The notes under the pieces: generated by a model
What the model saw: the letters and a program-made list of their open reading frames with translations, nothing else
Told to the model about the DNA's origin: nothing
Databases searched by the model: none
Position numbers and translations under genes: made by a program
Assembly (NCBI GenBank): GCA_910574865.1
Contig: CAJTDN010000009.1
Coordinates: 124,001 to 188,000, forward strand
DNA: 64,000 nt
Reading direction: 5' to 3'
Origin: Lachnospiraceae bacterium
GTDB taxonomy: Bacteria; Bacillota; Clostridia; Lachnospirales; Lachnospiraceae
Part shown: positions 1-7,450 of the stretch, piece by piece
Numbering within the stretch: position 1 is the first letter of the stretch
Layout: every line of letters begins with the position of its first letter

Positions 1-79
1 GATTCGAAGGGACAACCCGCTTTACGGGGCGTTCACCACGAACTTCCACGAGGAGGCACGGGAAGGGGGGACGTCATGA
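1..79 (+). CDS. C-terminal end of an upstream ICE transfer gene (partial)
   Basis: An open frame runs from base 2 to a TGA at 77-79, giving about 25 residues that include NPLYGAFTTNFHEEA. Its stop overlaps the ATG of the next gene (ATGA at 76-79), so the two genes are probably translationally coupled. In Firmicutes conjugative elements the gene before the CHAP hydrolase is commonly the VirB4-type ATPase. That identity is only inferred from order, because too little sequence is present to recognise a domain. Confidence 0.55.
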   Translation, partial: IRRDNPLYGAFTTNFHEEAREGGTS

Positions 80-1722
80 GGATCAGGGAGACGAGGAGAT
101 GGCTCTCCACCGCGAGGGGAAGTGCGTTCCGGGAATCCGGGCGGGAAATCCGGGAGTCCGGGCAGGGAATCCGGGAATCCAGGACCCGCATGGGGACGGC
201 CACCGCCGAAAACGACGGCACGGGGAGGGCGGGAAGGCGCGGGGAACCAGCGCGCGCCGACCCGGCGGACTTCCTGGACGGTGACGAACGCCGGGCATGG
301 GAGGCACTGCCAGAACAGGAACGGGAGGAGTACCTGCGGCGCGGGATGGAAGAAGCCGAATTCGACATATCAGAAACCGACCCGGAAGATGCCTGGAACC
401 TGGAACCGGACGAAGGGAGCCTGGTGTTTTCTGGTGGCGGGGGCACAAACGTTTACGGGAATGCCGGAAACCGACCGGGTGACATGGAAGGGCTACAAGG
501 CGAATGGTGGGACGACCCGCACGGGGAGGACGGCGAAGGGTACGCGAAAGGATGCCGGAGCGGCGTGCGTTCCGGGACATACGGGTTCCGGGGAAACGGG
601 GGATATCACGGGACGGACGGAAGCGGGGAAACCGGGGCGGATGTTTGTGGCGGGAACGGCACGGAAGGGTACGTAGGAAGCGGCGGCCCCACGGGCGGGC
701 AGGGGATTCCGGATTCCGGCATCGGGCAGACGGCGGCACGGACACAAGGCGGCCTGGCGGAAGGAACCGCGCAAGGGGCGCGGGCGGCGGGGGACGCGGC
801 ATCGGGCGGCGCGAGCCTGGGGATACGTGCCGCGAGAAAGGCGGCGGAGGCGTTCCGGGAATCGCTGGAATCCGGCGGGGACGAAGGCGGCCGGGAGGGA
901 ACGTGGAACAAGGCCGCAGGGGGGACGGGCAAGGCGCCCGTGGGTTCCTTGGGAAAAGCCGTGTCCATGGCGGCCTCCATGGTGGGCGGGATGTTCGCAG
1001 CCGCAGCCGTGGCGTTTTTCCAGGCGGCGGTGTCGATGGTGTCCTCGCTGATTGCCATCCTGACACCGGTCATCGTGGCCGTCACCACCATCGCGACCAT
1101 CGTGGGCGTCATCGTGGCGGCGGTGACCACGCCGGTGACGACCGCAGGGGGCGGGGGCGCGGGGCTGGTGGAAACGGCGGTCAGCCAGGAGGGGAACACC
1201 GACGGGAGCCGCTACTGGGCCTACACGATGGGAAGCCGGTTCGTGGACGGGGCGTCCACGCCGTGGTGCGCGTGCTTCGTCTCATGGTGCGCGAACGAGC
1301 GGGGATACATTGACGAGGGGATTTTCCCGAAGTCCGGGTCGGTCGCCGCCTATAGGAACTTCTACCAGTCGAGGGGGCTGTTCCGGGACGCGGCCGGGTA
1401 CGTGCCGAGGCAGGGCGACCTGATCGTCTTCGGGAACGACTCGCACATCGGCATCGTCCAGTACGTGGAGGGCGGCAGGGTCATAACGATAGAGGGCAAC
1501 GCCTCGAACGCGGTGCACACGAGGAGCTACACGCTGTCGAACCCGCGCATCAGGGGCTACTGCACGCCGGACTACCCGCCGGAGGAGACGGAGGACGGGA
1601 ATCAGACGGAGACGGAACCGGAAGGGAACAACTCGGGAGCCGGTGAGGAAACCGCGCGGGACGAAGCCGGGGGCGAGACCGGCGGGACAAGGAGGAGACA
1701 TGAAGGAAACCAAATTTATTGA
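76..1722 (+). CDS. CHAP-domain peptidoglycan hydrolase of the conjugation machinery
   Basis: The 548-residue protein probably opens the cell wall locally so that the type IV secretion channel can be assembled. The first ~290 residues are low-complexity, rich in Gly, Glu and Arg. Residues ~298-355 form long hydrophobic helices (AAAAVAFFQAAVSMVSSLIA, then ITPVIVAVTTIATIVGVIVA-like). The C-terminal half is a CHAP (NlpC/P60-related) domain with the WCACFVSW motif placing the catalytic Cys at ~398 and the His of the SHIGIVQY motif at 457. Unlike many ICE hydrolases it has no recognisable N-terminal lysozyme domain. It overlaps the upstream stop codon and is followed closely by the next gene. The length of the disordered N-terminus is unusual, and a later internal start cannot be excluded. 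Confidence 0.85.
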   Translation: MRIRETRRWLSTARGSAFRESGREIRESGQGIRESRTRMGTATAENDGTGRAGRRGEPARADPADFLDGDERRAWEALPEQEREEYLRRGMEEAEFDISETDPEDAWNLEPDEGSLVFSGGGGTNVYGNAGNRPGDMEGLQGEWWDDPHGEDGEGYAKGCRSGVRSGTYGFRGNGGYHGTDGSGETGADVCGGNGTEGYVGSGGPTGGQGIPDSGIGQTAARTQGGLAEGTAQGARAAGDAASGGASLGIRAARKAAEAFRESLESGGDEGGREGTWNKAAGGTGKAPVGSLGKAVSMAASMVGGMFAAAAVAFFQAAVSMVSSLIAILTPVIVAVTTIATIVGVIVAAVTTPVTTAGGGGAGLVETAVSQEGNTDGSRYWAYTMGSRFVDGASTPWCACFVSWCANERGYIDEGIFPKSGSVAAYRNFYQSRGLFRDAAGYVPRQGDLIVFGNDSHIGIVQYVEGGRVITIEGNASNAVHTRSYTLSNPRIRGYCTPDYPPEETEDGNQTETEPEGNNSGAGEETARDEAGGETGGTRRRHEGNQIY

Positions 1723-1748
1723 AAAGGCAAGGAAGGAGGAAGATTCAC

Positions 1749-2525
1749 ATGGAAGGTGACAAGAGGTTGAAGAGGTTCGCGCTCGCGTGCGCCGTCCTGA
1801 TACTGCTGGCCGTCGCGTGCGGGACGGCGTGGTCGTGCCAGGCATCCCCGGCGAACGCAGGACGCGGGGGACAGGAAACGGACGTCCCGGAAGACGACGG
1901 GGAAGCGCGGGAAGCGCAGGGCGGGGAAGAACCGGGAACAAGGCCGCCGGCCGAAAGCGGGGAAGGAGACGGTTCGGCGGGCGAAACAAAAAAGGATTCG
2001 CAGGGGGAAACGCCGTCCGGCGGGGAAGTAAAGGATCCGCAGGAAACCCTGCCCGGGGAACTGCCGGAAGCATGGGATTATGTCGAGGAAGACGGAACGG
2101 CGGTGACGCTCTCCGGCAAGGAGGCGTTGGCCGGAATCCTGCCGGAGGACGCGCTGGCCGGCCTGGAGGACGGGCTGCTCGTGTTCCTGAAGGAGAACGG
2201 GGAGTACCGGCGGGAACTGGAAGTGGTGCAAGAAAGCGTGGCGGCATCGGATGGACGGGTGACATTCCGCGCCCGGTTCCGCACGGGACGGCTTGACGGG
2301 AAGGAAGTCGCGGCCGCGCATGGCGGCGACGGGTTCACGTTCTCGATGGAAGAGCCGGGGGCAAACGAACCGATGAAAACGGACGGCCAGCCGGTGGCAA
2401 GTGGCCGGACGGAAGTGACGGGGCCGTACGGGACGACGGGGGAGGCGCGACATCCCAGGACGGCAAGACGGGCGGTGGCGACGAAGACACCGGATTCAAC
2501 AAACGGAAAGGAGGCGGGAGAATGA
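1749..2525 (+). CDS. Membrane-anchored or secreted ICE protein of unknown function
   Basis: The 258-residue product starts at the ATG preceded by AGGAAGGAGGAAG at 1729-1742. An upstream in-frame ATG lacks such a site. Residues ~9-27 form a hydrophobic signal or anchor (FALACAVLILLAVACGTAW). The VAC is not a good lipobox, so lipoprotein modification is doubtful. Residues ~35-100 are a Glu/Gly/Pro-rich linker and the remainder is a small soluble domain containing LEDGLLVFLKENGEYRRELE. The position after the CHAP hydrolase is where many Clostridia elements encode DUF4366-type (CD1107-like) surface proteins. I do not see enough motif to assign that family. Its stop overlaps the next start (ATGA). 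Confidence 0.7.
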   Translation: MEGDKRLKRFALACAVLILLAVACGTAWSCQASPANAGRGGQETDVPEDDGEAREAQGGEEPGTRPPAESGEGDGSAGETKKDSQGETPSGGEVKDPQETLPGELPEAWDYVEEDGTAVTLSGKEALAGILPEDALAGLEDGLLVFLKENGEYRRELEVVQESVAASDGRVTFRARFRTGRLDGKEVAAAHGGDGFTFSMEEPGANEPMKTDGQPVASGRTEVTGPYGTTGEARHPRTARRAVATKTPDSTNGKEAGE

Positions 2526-2848
2526 GCCAGAGGGAGGAAGTGATGGAAAAGATGGCGTTCGAGTACGAACGCTTCTACCAGAGCTTTTTGTGCCGGAGCA
2601 AGGCGGCAATCTACGAGGGGAGCGCGGAAATCGAGCTGCGCAAGGAGGTCAACCGGGCACTCCAGCGGCTCGCGCCGGGCCGGGAGGATTTGTACGCGCA
2701 GCTCCTGGCGGCGGACAGCATCCTCGACGAGGCCTGCCGGTACGTCCAGGACCACCGGGCGGGCTCCCCGTCGGCGGTGGAGCTGGTCGGGCGGTGGCTG
2801 TCGAGCCTGTCGGGCGTGCCGTACCATGACATGCAAAGGGGGTCTTAG
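2522..2848 (+). CDS. Small alpha-helical ICE protein, unknown function
   Basis: The 108-residue protein starts with an ATG overlapping the previous stop (ATGA at 2522-2525), so it belongs to the same transcription unit. It is predicted largely helical, with the pattern MEKMAFEYERFYQSFL near the N-terminus. This resembles the start of DUF3848-type proteins found in Lachnospiraceae mobile elements, but the resemblance is weak. It has no membrane segment and no catalytic motif. The gene ends inside the first inverted repeat of the candidate oriT, whose left arm contains the stop codon. Confidence 0.6.
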   Translation: MSQREEVMEKMAFEYERFYQSFLCRSKAAIYEGSAEIELRKEVNRALQRLAPGREDLYAQLLAADSILDEACRYVQDHRAGSPSAVELVGRWLSSLSGVPYHDMQRGS

Positions 2849-2952
2849 GGGGCCTTCCCCCTAACAAGTATGTGCCGTGTAATACACGGCGCGTATCTTG
2901 CCAAATCCCGGAGGGATTTGGAATACGTTTTTAAATACGTCCCGGCACCGGG
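2845..2952 (+). other. Candidate origin of transfer (oriT) with four stacked inverted repeats
   Basis: Between the secretion-associated genes and mobC/relaxase lie four consecutive perfect inverted repeats. They are TTAGGGGG/CCCCCTAA (2845-2864), GCCGTGT/ACACGGC (2874-2890), CCAAATCCC/GGGATTTGG (2901-2921) and CCCGG/CCGGG (2941-2952). Between the second and third lies TATCTTGCC (2894-2902). This fits the RP4/IncP-type nic core (YATCYTG|Y) used by MOBP relaxases and would place the nick between 2900 and 2901. An inverted repeat just 5' of nic is the arrangement expected for that family. The first repeat could instead be a transcription terminator. Function is inferred from motif and position. 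Confidence 0.6.
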
Positions 2953-3365
2953 AAATACAAAACGCAATACGAAAAGGAACACGTTTTGTGACAAGGGAAT
3001 ACGAAGCGCAATACGGCGGGAAATACGGAACGTGACACGGCAATACGAAACGTGACACAGCAATACGGATTGTGACACGCGTGGGGAATACAAACCGCAA
3101 TACGCGGGGGCGGACGGAATACGGATTGTGACAAAGGAATACGAAACACAATACGGCAAGAACATGTTTTGTGACAAGGGAATACGAAACGCAATACGGC
3201 GGGAAATACGGAACGTGACACGACAATACGGAACGCAATACGGCGTGGAATACGGAACGTGACACGGCAATGCGGATTGTGACACGCGGGGAGTACAAAG
3301 CGCAATACGCCGTCACGGTTGAAACACGAACCGCAGTATGACGGGAAATACGGATTGTGACATGT
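2931..3365 (+). repeat. Array of short repeats upstream of the mobilisation genes
   Basis: This non-coding stretch contains ten copies of GTGACA (2988, 3032, 3052, 3072, 3128, 3171, 3215, 3259, 3279, 3357) interleaved with about eighteen copies of AATAC or AATACG. The commonest unit is AATACGGAACGTGACACGG with a 20-bp period where tandem. A larger ~59-bp block is duplicated at 2988-3046 and 3171-3229 with about two differences. Open frames across it on either strand are low-complexity products of the repeats and are not genes. The most likely role is a binding array for the neighbouring RHH-like protein or MobC as part of the oriT/relaxosome; promoter control is an alternative. Confidence 0.75.
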
Positions 3366-3411
3366 TTGGAACACGGTCCACGACACGGAAAGAAGAAAGG
3401 AGGGATATGTC

Positions 3412-3654
3412 ATGGCGAAAACTTCAAGGACCTACCGGCTGTCGGGCAACGCGCTGTCGGCCATCGAGGAACGCGACAGGAACCTGTATCCCACGGCGAG
3501 CGATTTTGTCGAGGGGATGCTCGTGAAGGAGCGGGACGAAAGGAAGGCCGGTGAAATCATGGAAGCCCTGGCCGACATCCGCCGCGAGGTGGCGGATGTC
3601 AGGCGGATGCTTTCGGAACAAGGCCAGATACCGTCCATACCGGAATTCCGGTAA
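3412..3654 (+). CDS. Small RHH-like DNA-binding protein, possible relaxosome accessory factor
   Basis: The 80-residue protein starts at an ATG preceded by AAAGGAGGGATAT at good spacing. The N-terminus SRTYRLSGNALSAIEERD reads as a beta strand followed by a helix, and the C-terminal half is a helical/coiled segment with the heptad-like stretch ALADIRREVADVRRML. This size and layout suit ribbon-helix-helix proteins that assist relaxases, but no diagnostic residue proves it. It sits immediately downstream of the repeat array, the obvious candidate for its binding sites, and upstream of mobC. Confidence 0.6.
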   Translation: MAKTSRTYRLSGNALSAIEERDRNLYPTASDFVEGMLVKERDERKAGEIMEALADIRREVADVRRMLSEQGQIPSIPEFR

Positions 3655-3745
3655 CGGCGAAAGGCTTGTCTGTCAAATGGCCAGATGCCGTCACGATTTG
3701 CGGACGGCCAGGCCGTGAACCGCGATTATATTTGGAAAGGGGGCG

Positions 3746-4138
3746 ATGCCCATGGTAGAGCGCGACATCATCGTCTGCCTGCGGCTGACGGAGGCGGAAT
3801 ACAGGCACATACGCGAAAGGGCGGACAAGGACACGGAAACCCGCAGGAAGGACGGCACGCGTAACCTGTCCGCCTACATGAGGAACCGCGTGCTGCAGGA
3901 ATCCGGGTTCCGGGGCGACGCGGGAGTGGAACGTGAGCTAAGGCAGCTGTCGTACCAGGTGCGCAAGATCGGGGTCAACATCAACCAGGCGACGAAAAAG
4001 ATAAACAGCGGCCACTGGAACCGGGACGTGGCGTTGACGTTGCAGGAAGAACTGGCACAAGTGGGCAGGCACATGGAAGAGCTGAAAAGACTCCTGAAGG
4101 AGGGGCGCGGTGGCAATCACGAAGATCCTGAACATTAA
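3746..4138 (+). CDS. mobC: Mobilisation relaxosome protein MobC
   Basis: The 130-residue product matches the MobC family, which helps the relaxase open DNA around nic. It has an N-terminal RHH-like strand (IIVCLRLTEAEYRHIRERA) and the hallmark C-terminal segment YQVRKIGVNINQATKKIN, the VNINQ pattern being typical of the family. GGAAAGGGGG lies upstream of the start; ATG at 3746 and at 3752 are both possible. The gene overlaps the relaxase by 29 bases, so translation is probably coupled. Confidence 0.9.
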   Translation: MPMVERDIIVCLRLTEAEYRHIRERADKDTETRRKDGTRNLSAYMRNRVLQESGFRGDAGVERELRQLSYQVRKIGVNINQATKKINSGHWNRDVALTLQEELAQVGRHMEELKRLLKEGRGGNHEDPEH

Positions 4139-5555
4139 GGAGACAAGCGGCAACCCGGGTCGCCACCTGTACAACTCCGTCCGCTACATCATGAACCCGG
4201 AAAAGACCGGGGACGGGCTGCTGGTCGGCGGGAACGCGGGGAGCGAACCGTGGGAGGTGTATTCCACCATGCTGGACACGAAAAATGCCTGGGGGAAGAC
4301 GCTGGGGCGGCAGGGCTACCACTTCGTCATCAGCTGGAAGCCGGGGGAGGCGGACGAGCAACGGGCATACGCCGTGGCCAGGGAGTTCTGCGAGGAATAC
4401 CTTGGTGACAGTTACGATTACGTGTTCGCAATCCACAACGACCAGGGACACATGCACGGGCATATCGTGTTCAACTCGGTGAACCGGGACAACGGCTACA
4501 AGTACCGTTATGAGAAAGGCGACTGGGAGCGGCACATCCAGCCGGTCACGGACAAGGTGTGCGAGCGGCACGGGCTGCCAAGGCTCGAGTACGACCCCGG
4601 GGAACGGGCGGGGAAATCCTACGCGCAGTGGGCGGCGGAGAAGGGCGGGAAACCCGTATGGAAAAATATCATCCGGGCGGATATCGACGCGGCACTGGCC
4701 GGCACGAAGAGCGAGAAGGAGTTCCTGGAACGCATGAAGGGGCAGGGCTACGAGGTGCGGACCGGGAATTCGAGGAAGCACGGGGAATACGTCTCGTTCA
4801 CGGCACCCGGGCAGGAGAGGGCGTGGAGGAGCTACCGGCTTGGGGAAGGGTACGGCTGGGCGGACATCCGGGCAAGGATCGGGAAGGAGGGAAACTCGCG
4901 GCGGTTCGGGATGAGGCCGGACGTCTGCCGGGCGTATGTCCGGTCGCTTGTTTACACGCGTATTAGGTTCCGGGAGGTGACCGCGTTCCAGAAATGGCAC
5001 GTCCGGAGGCTGTACCTTGTCACCTACGCGCATCGCAAGGCGAACCCTTGCACCGTCGACCAGGCCGCCGTGCGGAAAAGCCTCCTGCACATCGACCGGA
5101 TGGCGGGGGACTGCCGGTACCTGATCCGCAATGACATCCGGTCGGAAAAGGACCTCGCGAGGCGGGAGGCGGAACTGAAAAAGGAGGAAACGATCCTGAA
5201 AGCCAGAAGACGTGAAGAAAACCCGGTGAAGGACTCCAGGGAATACGCGGAGTATAGGGAACTTGAGCGGGAGCTGGCGGCGACAAGCGCGTGGGACGAC
5301 CGGTTCGAGGACATCCAGGACCGGATGGCCGAGCTGGAGGGCGTGCTGCCGGGCGCGGCACTGTCCCAGGAGGAAGACAAGGATGCCGTCGACGGGCGGC
5401 TTAAGGAGGTGAGGGACGAAAAAAGAACCATACGTCACATCCGGAAGGAACTAAGGGCCGACGGGCTGATGAAGACGGGGTGGCAGAAAGAAGTGACACG
5501 GGCGCGGGAAAAAAGCGCCGGGAAAGGAGAAGAAAGGACATGGCTGAAAAAATGA
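4110..5555 (+). CDS. MOBP-type relaxase (relaxase/mobilisation nuclease)
   Basis: The 481-residue protein is the DNA-nicking transesterase that should start conjugative transfer at oriT. The N-terminal relaxase domain contains the conserved RYIMNPEKT region, with candidate catalytic tyrosines at HLYNSVRY. It also has the metal-binding histidine motif GHMHGHIVFNSV, with His114, His116 and His118, and the preceding AIHNDQ stretch. From about residue 290 onward it is helical and charged with a predicted coiled coil (RREAELKKEETILKARRREE). Length fits the family. The start overlaps mobC, and the following small gene begins 20 bases after its stop. Confidence 0.92.
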   Translation: MAITKILNIKETSGNPGRHLYNSVRYIMNPEKTGDGLLVGGNAGSEPWEVYSTMLDTKNAWGKTLGRQGYHFVISWKPGEADEQRAYAVAREFCEEYLGDSYDYVFAIHNDQGHMHGHIVFNSVNRDNGYKYRYEKGDWERHIQPVTDKVCERHGLPRLEYDPGERAGKSYAQWAAEKGGKPVWKNIIRADIDAALAGTKSEKEFLERMKGQGYEVRTGNSRKHGEYVSFTAPGQERAWRSYRLGEGYGWADIRARIGKEGNSRRFGMRPDVCRAYVRSLVYTRIRFREVTAFQKWHVRRLYLVTYAHRKANPCTVDQAAVRKSLLHIDRMAGDCRYLIRNDIRSEKDLARREAELKKEETILKARRREENPVKDSREYAEYRELERELAATSAWDDRFEDIQDRMAELEGVLPGAALSQEEDKDAVDGRLKEVRDEKRTIRHIRKELRADGLMKTGWQKEVTRAREKSAGKGEERTWLKK

Positions 5556-5575
5556 GTACCAAAGGAGGAGCACAT

Positions 5576-5767
5576 ATGGGAACGGACATGGAGAAAGGCA
5601 TGGGGCGGGGGATGACGCGTGAGGCGGCGGAAACGCTCTTGTGCGAGGTGATGGCCGACATGCGGAATGACGCGCCTTACGCGGCATGGCGCAGGGGGCT
5701 GGCCTACACGGAACGGGCGAAGGACATCCTGAAGGAAGACCACGGCCCGGCCAAGACTGAACCATAA
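5576..5767 (+). CDS. Small ICE protein of unknown function
   Basis: The 63-residue frame begins at the ATG preceded by a strong AAAGGAGGAG at 5561-5570. Longer in-frame starts inside the relaxase gene lack this. The sequence MTREAAETLLCEVMADMRND suggests a short helical soluble protein. Nothing identifies its function. It is probably cotranscribed with the relaxase and ends just before the 10-bp repeat array. Confidence 0.6.
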   Translation: MGTDMEKGMGRGMTREAAETLLCEVMADMRNDAPYAAWRRGLAYTERAKDILKEDHGPAKTEP

Positions 5768-5775
5768 AAGACTTG

Positions 5776-5865
5776 TCAGAGTTTATCAGAGTTGGTCAGA
5801 GTTTATCAGAGTAAATCAGAGCTGGTCAGAGTTTATCAGAGTAAATCCGAGTTCGTCAGAGTTGC
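5776..5865 (+). repeat. Nine 10-bp phased direct repeats (TCAGAGTTNN)
   Basis: TCAGA recurs exactly every 10 bases at 5776, 5786, 5796, 5806, 5816, 5826, 5836 and 5856, with TCCGA at 5846. Superimposed is a 30-bp repetition covering about 5795-5854. The spacing is about one helical turn, so all copies would face the same side of DNA. The array lies between the relaxase operon and the DUF5688 gene. An open frame does cross it and joins the DUF5688 frame, but a better ribosome site lies downstream, so I treat the array as non-coding. An operator for cooperative binding is the likely role. Confidence 0.8.
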
Positions 5866-5977
5866 GGGGGGACGGGCTCCAGGGAGGAAAAACAGGAAGC
5901 GGCGTGCCGGGCAGGAGAAGCCAGGCACGCGGGAACATATGACGTGCGGTGGCACGGGAAGGAGAAGAAAGAAGAAA

Positions 5978-7015
5978 ATGGAAAGAAGAGATTTTTACGA
6001 GTTGGCGGAGGCCAACGTGAGGCACTACATGCCGGCGGAATACCGGGACGTGGAGTTCGAGCTGGTGGAAATGAACAAAATGAACGATGTGAAAATGACG
6101 GGGCTCAAGGCACGGATGCCGGGATGGTCCGTGAAGCCCATCGTCTACCTGGACGGCTATTATGAGCAGTACGCGAAAAGCCTGGACGGGACAAGCGCGG
6201 TGATAAGCCTGGCGAACGACATGCTGGCGGCGATGGAAAGGGTGAAAACGAACGAGGCGGCCCCGTTCATGGAGCAGAGTCGGAATCTTTACCAGAGTAT
6301 AAGGGACAGGCTGGAAATCCGGCTTTGTGACGCGGAGAACAACAAGCAATTCCTTGGGGAGTACCCGCACACGGTCGTCGGGGACTTCGCGGCGACGTAC
6401 GCCGTCAGCTTGGAGGAACGGAAAGTGTCCGGCCTTGTCACGAACGCTTTCCTGAAAGAACTGGGTGTCCCGCTGGAGTGGCTGCATGCCGACGCCCTCG
6501 CGGCGGAAGCGTCAAGGGGGGCCGCGTTATACCACATGAACGAGACCATGGACATGCTTTTGCTGGGGAGCGAGCCAAGAAACCTCCTGACGAGCGGGAA
6601 GGTGCCGGGGGACATGCTGGAACCGCCCGTCGAGATGTACGTGCTGACGAATAACAGACAATTTTTTGGCGCGTCAGTCCTCCTGCAGGAGGAGGTGCTA
6701 AGGCGTGCCGGGGAAGTCCTGGGCGGGGACTACGTGGTGTTGCCGTCATCCGTGCACGAGGTCATCCTCGTGCCGGCTGCCGGGGTGGGGATGACACCGG
6801 AGGAATGCCGGCAAATGGTACGGGAGATAAACGACACGGTGGTGAAGCCGGAGGAAAGGCTGTCAGACAAGGTGAAGTATTATGACGTGGCGGACAGATG
6901 CCTGATTGATTATGGGGAATATGAATTCAGAAAGGGACTGGAAGCCGACAAGAACAGGAAGGATGCAAAGGACAAGACCCGGCATGTACCGACGGCACAT
7001 GCCCCCAGGCTGTGA
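5978..7015 (+). CDS. DUF5688 family protein
   Basis: The 345-residue protein starts at the ATG in MERRDFYELAEANVRHYMP, preceded by GGAAGGAGAAG. It resembles DUF5688 proteins, which are frequent and often multicopy in Lachnospiraceae mobile elements and have no established biochemical role. Visible traits include the N-terminal helix, the segment VKPIVYLDGYYEQYAKSLDG and the C-terminal PEECRQMVREINDTVVKPEERLSD with YYDVADR. There is no signal peptide or membrane helix, so it should be cytosolic. It is probably transcribed separately from the relaxase operon, across the phased repeats. Confidence 0.75.
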   Translation: MERRDFYELAEANVRHYMPAEYRDVEFELVEMNKMNDVKMTGLKARMPGWSVKPIVYLDGYYEQYAKSLDGTSAVISLANDMLAAMERVKTNEAAPFMEQSRNLYQSIRDRLEIRLCDAENNKQFLGEYPHTVVGDFAATYAVSLEERKVSGLVTNAFLKELGVPLEWLHADALAAEASRGAALYHMNETMDMLLLGSEPRNLLTSGKVPGDMLEPPVEMYVLTNNRQFFGASVLLQEEVLRRAGEVLGGDYVVLPSSVHEVILVPAAGVGMTPEECRQMVREINDTVVKPEERLSDKVKYYDVADRCLIDYGEYEFRKGLEADKNRKDAKDKTRHVPTAHAPRL

Positions 7016-7067
7016 TGCAAAGGACGTGAAACGGCATGATATTTTTTGAAAACCCATGAAAGCGTGC

Positions 7068-7096
7068 TTGTCCGGGCGTGCCGGACGTGTTATACT
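7068..7096 (+). promoter_or_regulatory. Promoter of the holin-like toxin mRNA
   Basis: TTGTCC at 7068-7073 and TATACT at 7091-7096 are separated by 17 bases. Transcription would start near 7103, giving an mRNA whose 5' end carries GAAGAGCGACCG (7101-7112). That sequence is inversely repeated at 7334-7347. Confidence 0.7.
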
Positions 7097-7163
7097 GTAT
7101 GAAGAGCGACCGTGTTGCAAGGTGGTAGCCTCCCTAACTTGAAAGAGAAGGGAGGTGGTGTGA

Positions 7164-7262
7164 ATGAGTACATACGAGGTGTTGACATTACTGGCACTTT
7201 TCGGAACGTTCCTCGTCGCGCTGCTTGCCTACATAGACAGTAGGAACAACAAGCGAAAATAA
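7164..7262 (+). CDS. Putative holin-like type I toxin (32 aa)
   Basis: The frame encodes one hydrophobic helix flanked by polar ends: MSTYEVLTLLALFG, a Leu/Val/Ala stretch to LLAYID, then SRNNKRK. This is the layout of the Firmicutes putative holin-like toxin family (TxpA/BsrG-like membrane toxins). The ribosome site GGGAGG (7150-7155) can pair with CCTCCC (7129-7134), which would hide it in the mRNA. The 5' end of the mRNA is complementary to its far 3' region (7334-7347), typical of type I toxin mRNAs that fold into an inactive form. An antisense promoter faces it from 7356-7384. Confidence 0.8.
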   Translation: MSTYEVLTLLALFGTFLVALLAYIDSRNNKRK

Positions 7263-7264
7263 AC

Positions 7265-7300
7265 AAGCCTACCTTGTACTTGGCCGGTAGAGGTAGGCTT
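7265..7300 (+). terminator. Shared hairpin terminator between toxin mRNA and antisense RNA
   Basis: AAGCCTACC (7265-7273) and GGTAGGCTT (7292-7300) form a perfect 9-bp stem. T-rich sequence follows on the minus strand side (GTTTATTTT) and a weaker one on the plus side. It lies just after the toxin stop, so it can end the antisense RNA and possibly the toxin mRNA. Confidence 0.65.
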
Positions 7301-7349
7301 TAAAACTTATCACGAGGTTAACCACTTTGTGGGCGGTCGCTCTCTTCAT
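7265..7349 (-). ncRNA. Antisense RNA antitoxin of the type I module
   Basis: A minus-strand promoter with TTGAAT (7379-7384) and TATAGT (7356-7361), spacer 17, would start an RNA of about 85 nt near 7349. That RNA would run back to the hairpin at 7265-7300, converging on the toxin gene. Its 5' end (GAAGAGAGCGACCG on the minus strand, 7334-7347) nearly repeats the 5' end of the toxin mRNA, as in the fst/par-like arrangement. The RNA is inferred from promoter, terminator and layout. Confidence 0.65.
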
Positions 7350-7355
7350 GCCTAT

Positions 7356-7384
7356 ACTATAACACGACCAAGAACGGAATTCAA
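7356..7384 (-). promoter_or_regulatory. Promoter of the antisense RNA
   Basis: On the minus strand TTGAAT (7379-7384) is followed after 17 bases by TATAGT (7356-7361). The GTGT immediately before the -10 is also found before the toxin -10, so the two promoters look like inverted copies. Confidence 0.65.
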
Positions 7385-7450
7385 GAAGTTTTTTGGAAAT
7401 TGACATGCCATGACAAGGATAATAGGGATTGCGGCAGATTGCCGTGGTCC

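Noticed and set aside
83-1313. Long open frames opposite or overlapping the CHAP gene
   Set aside because: High G+C content removes stop codons in the shadow frames. Only the CHAP frame has a coupled start and recognisable domain.
2845-3413. Minus-strand open frames (up to 160 codons) across the repeat array
   Set aside because: They consist of the repeat unit in several frames (Cys/Tyr/Arg/Ser/Pro-rich), lack ribosome sites and give equally long products in overlapping frames, so they are artefacts of repeats without stops.
5792-5977. N-terminal extension of the DUF5688 protein through the 10-bp repeats
   Set aside because: It would encode a repetitive VRVYQSKSE-type sequence without ribosome site, whereas MERRDFYEL has a plausible ribosome site and fits the family start.
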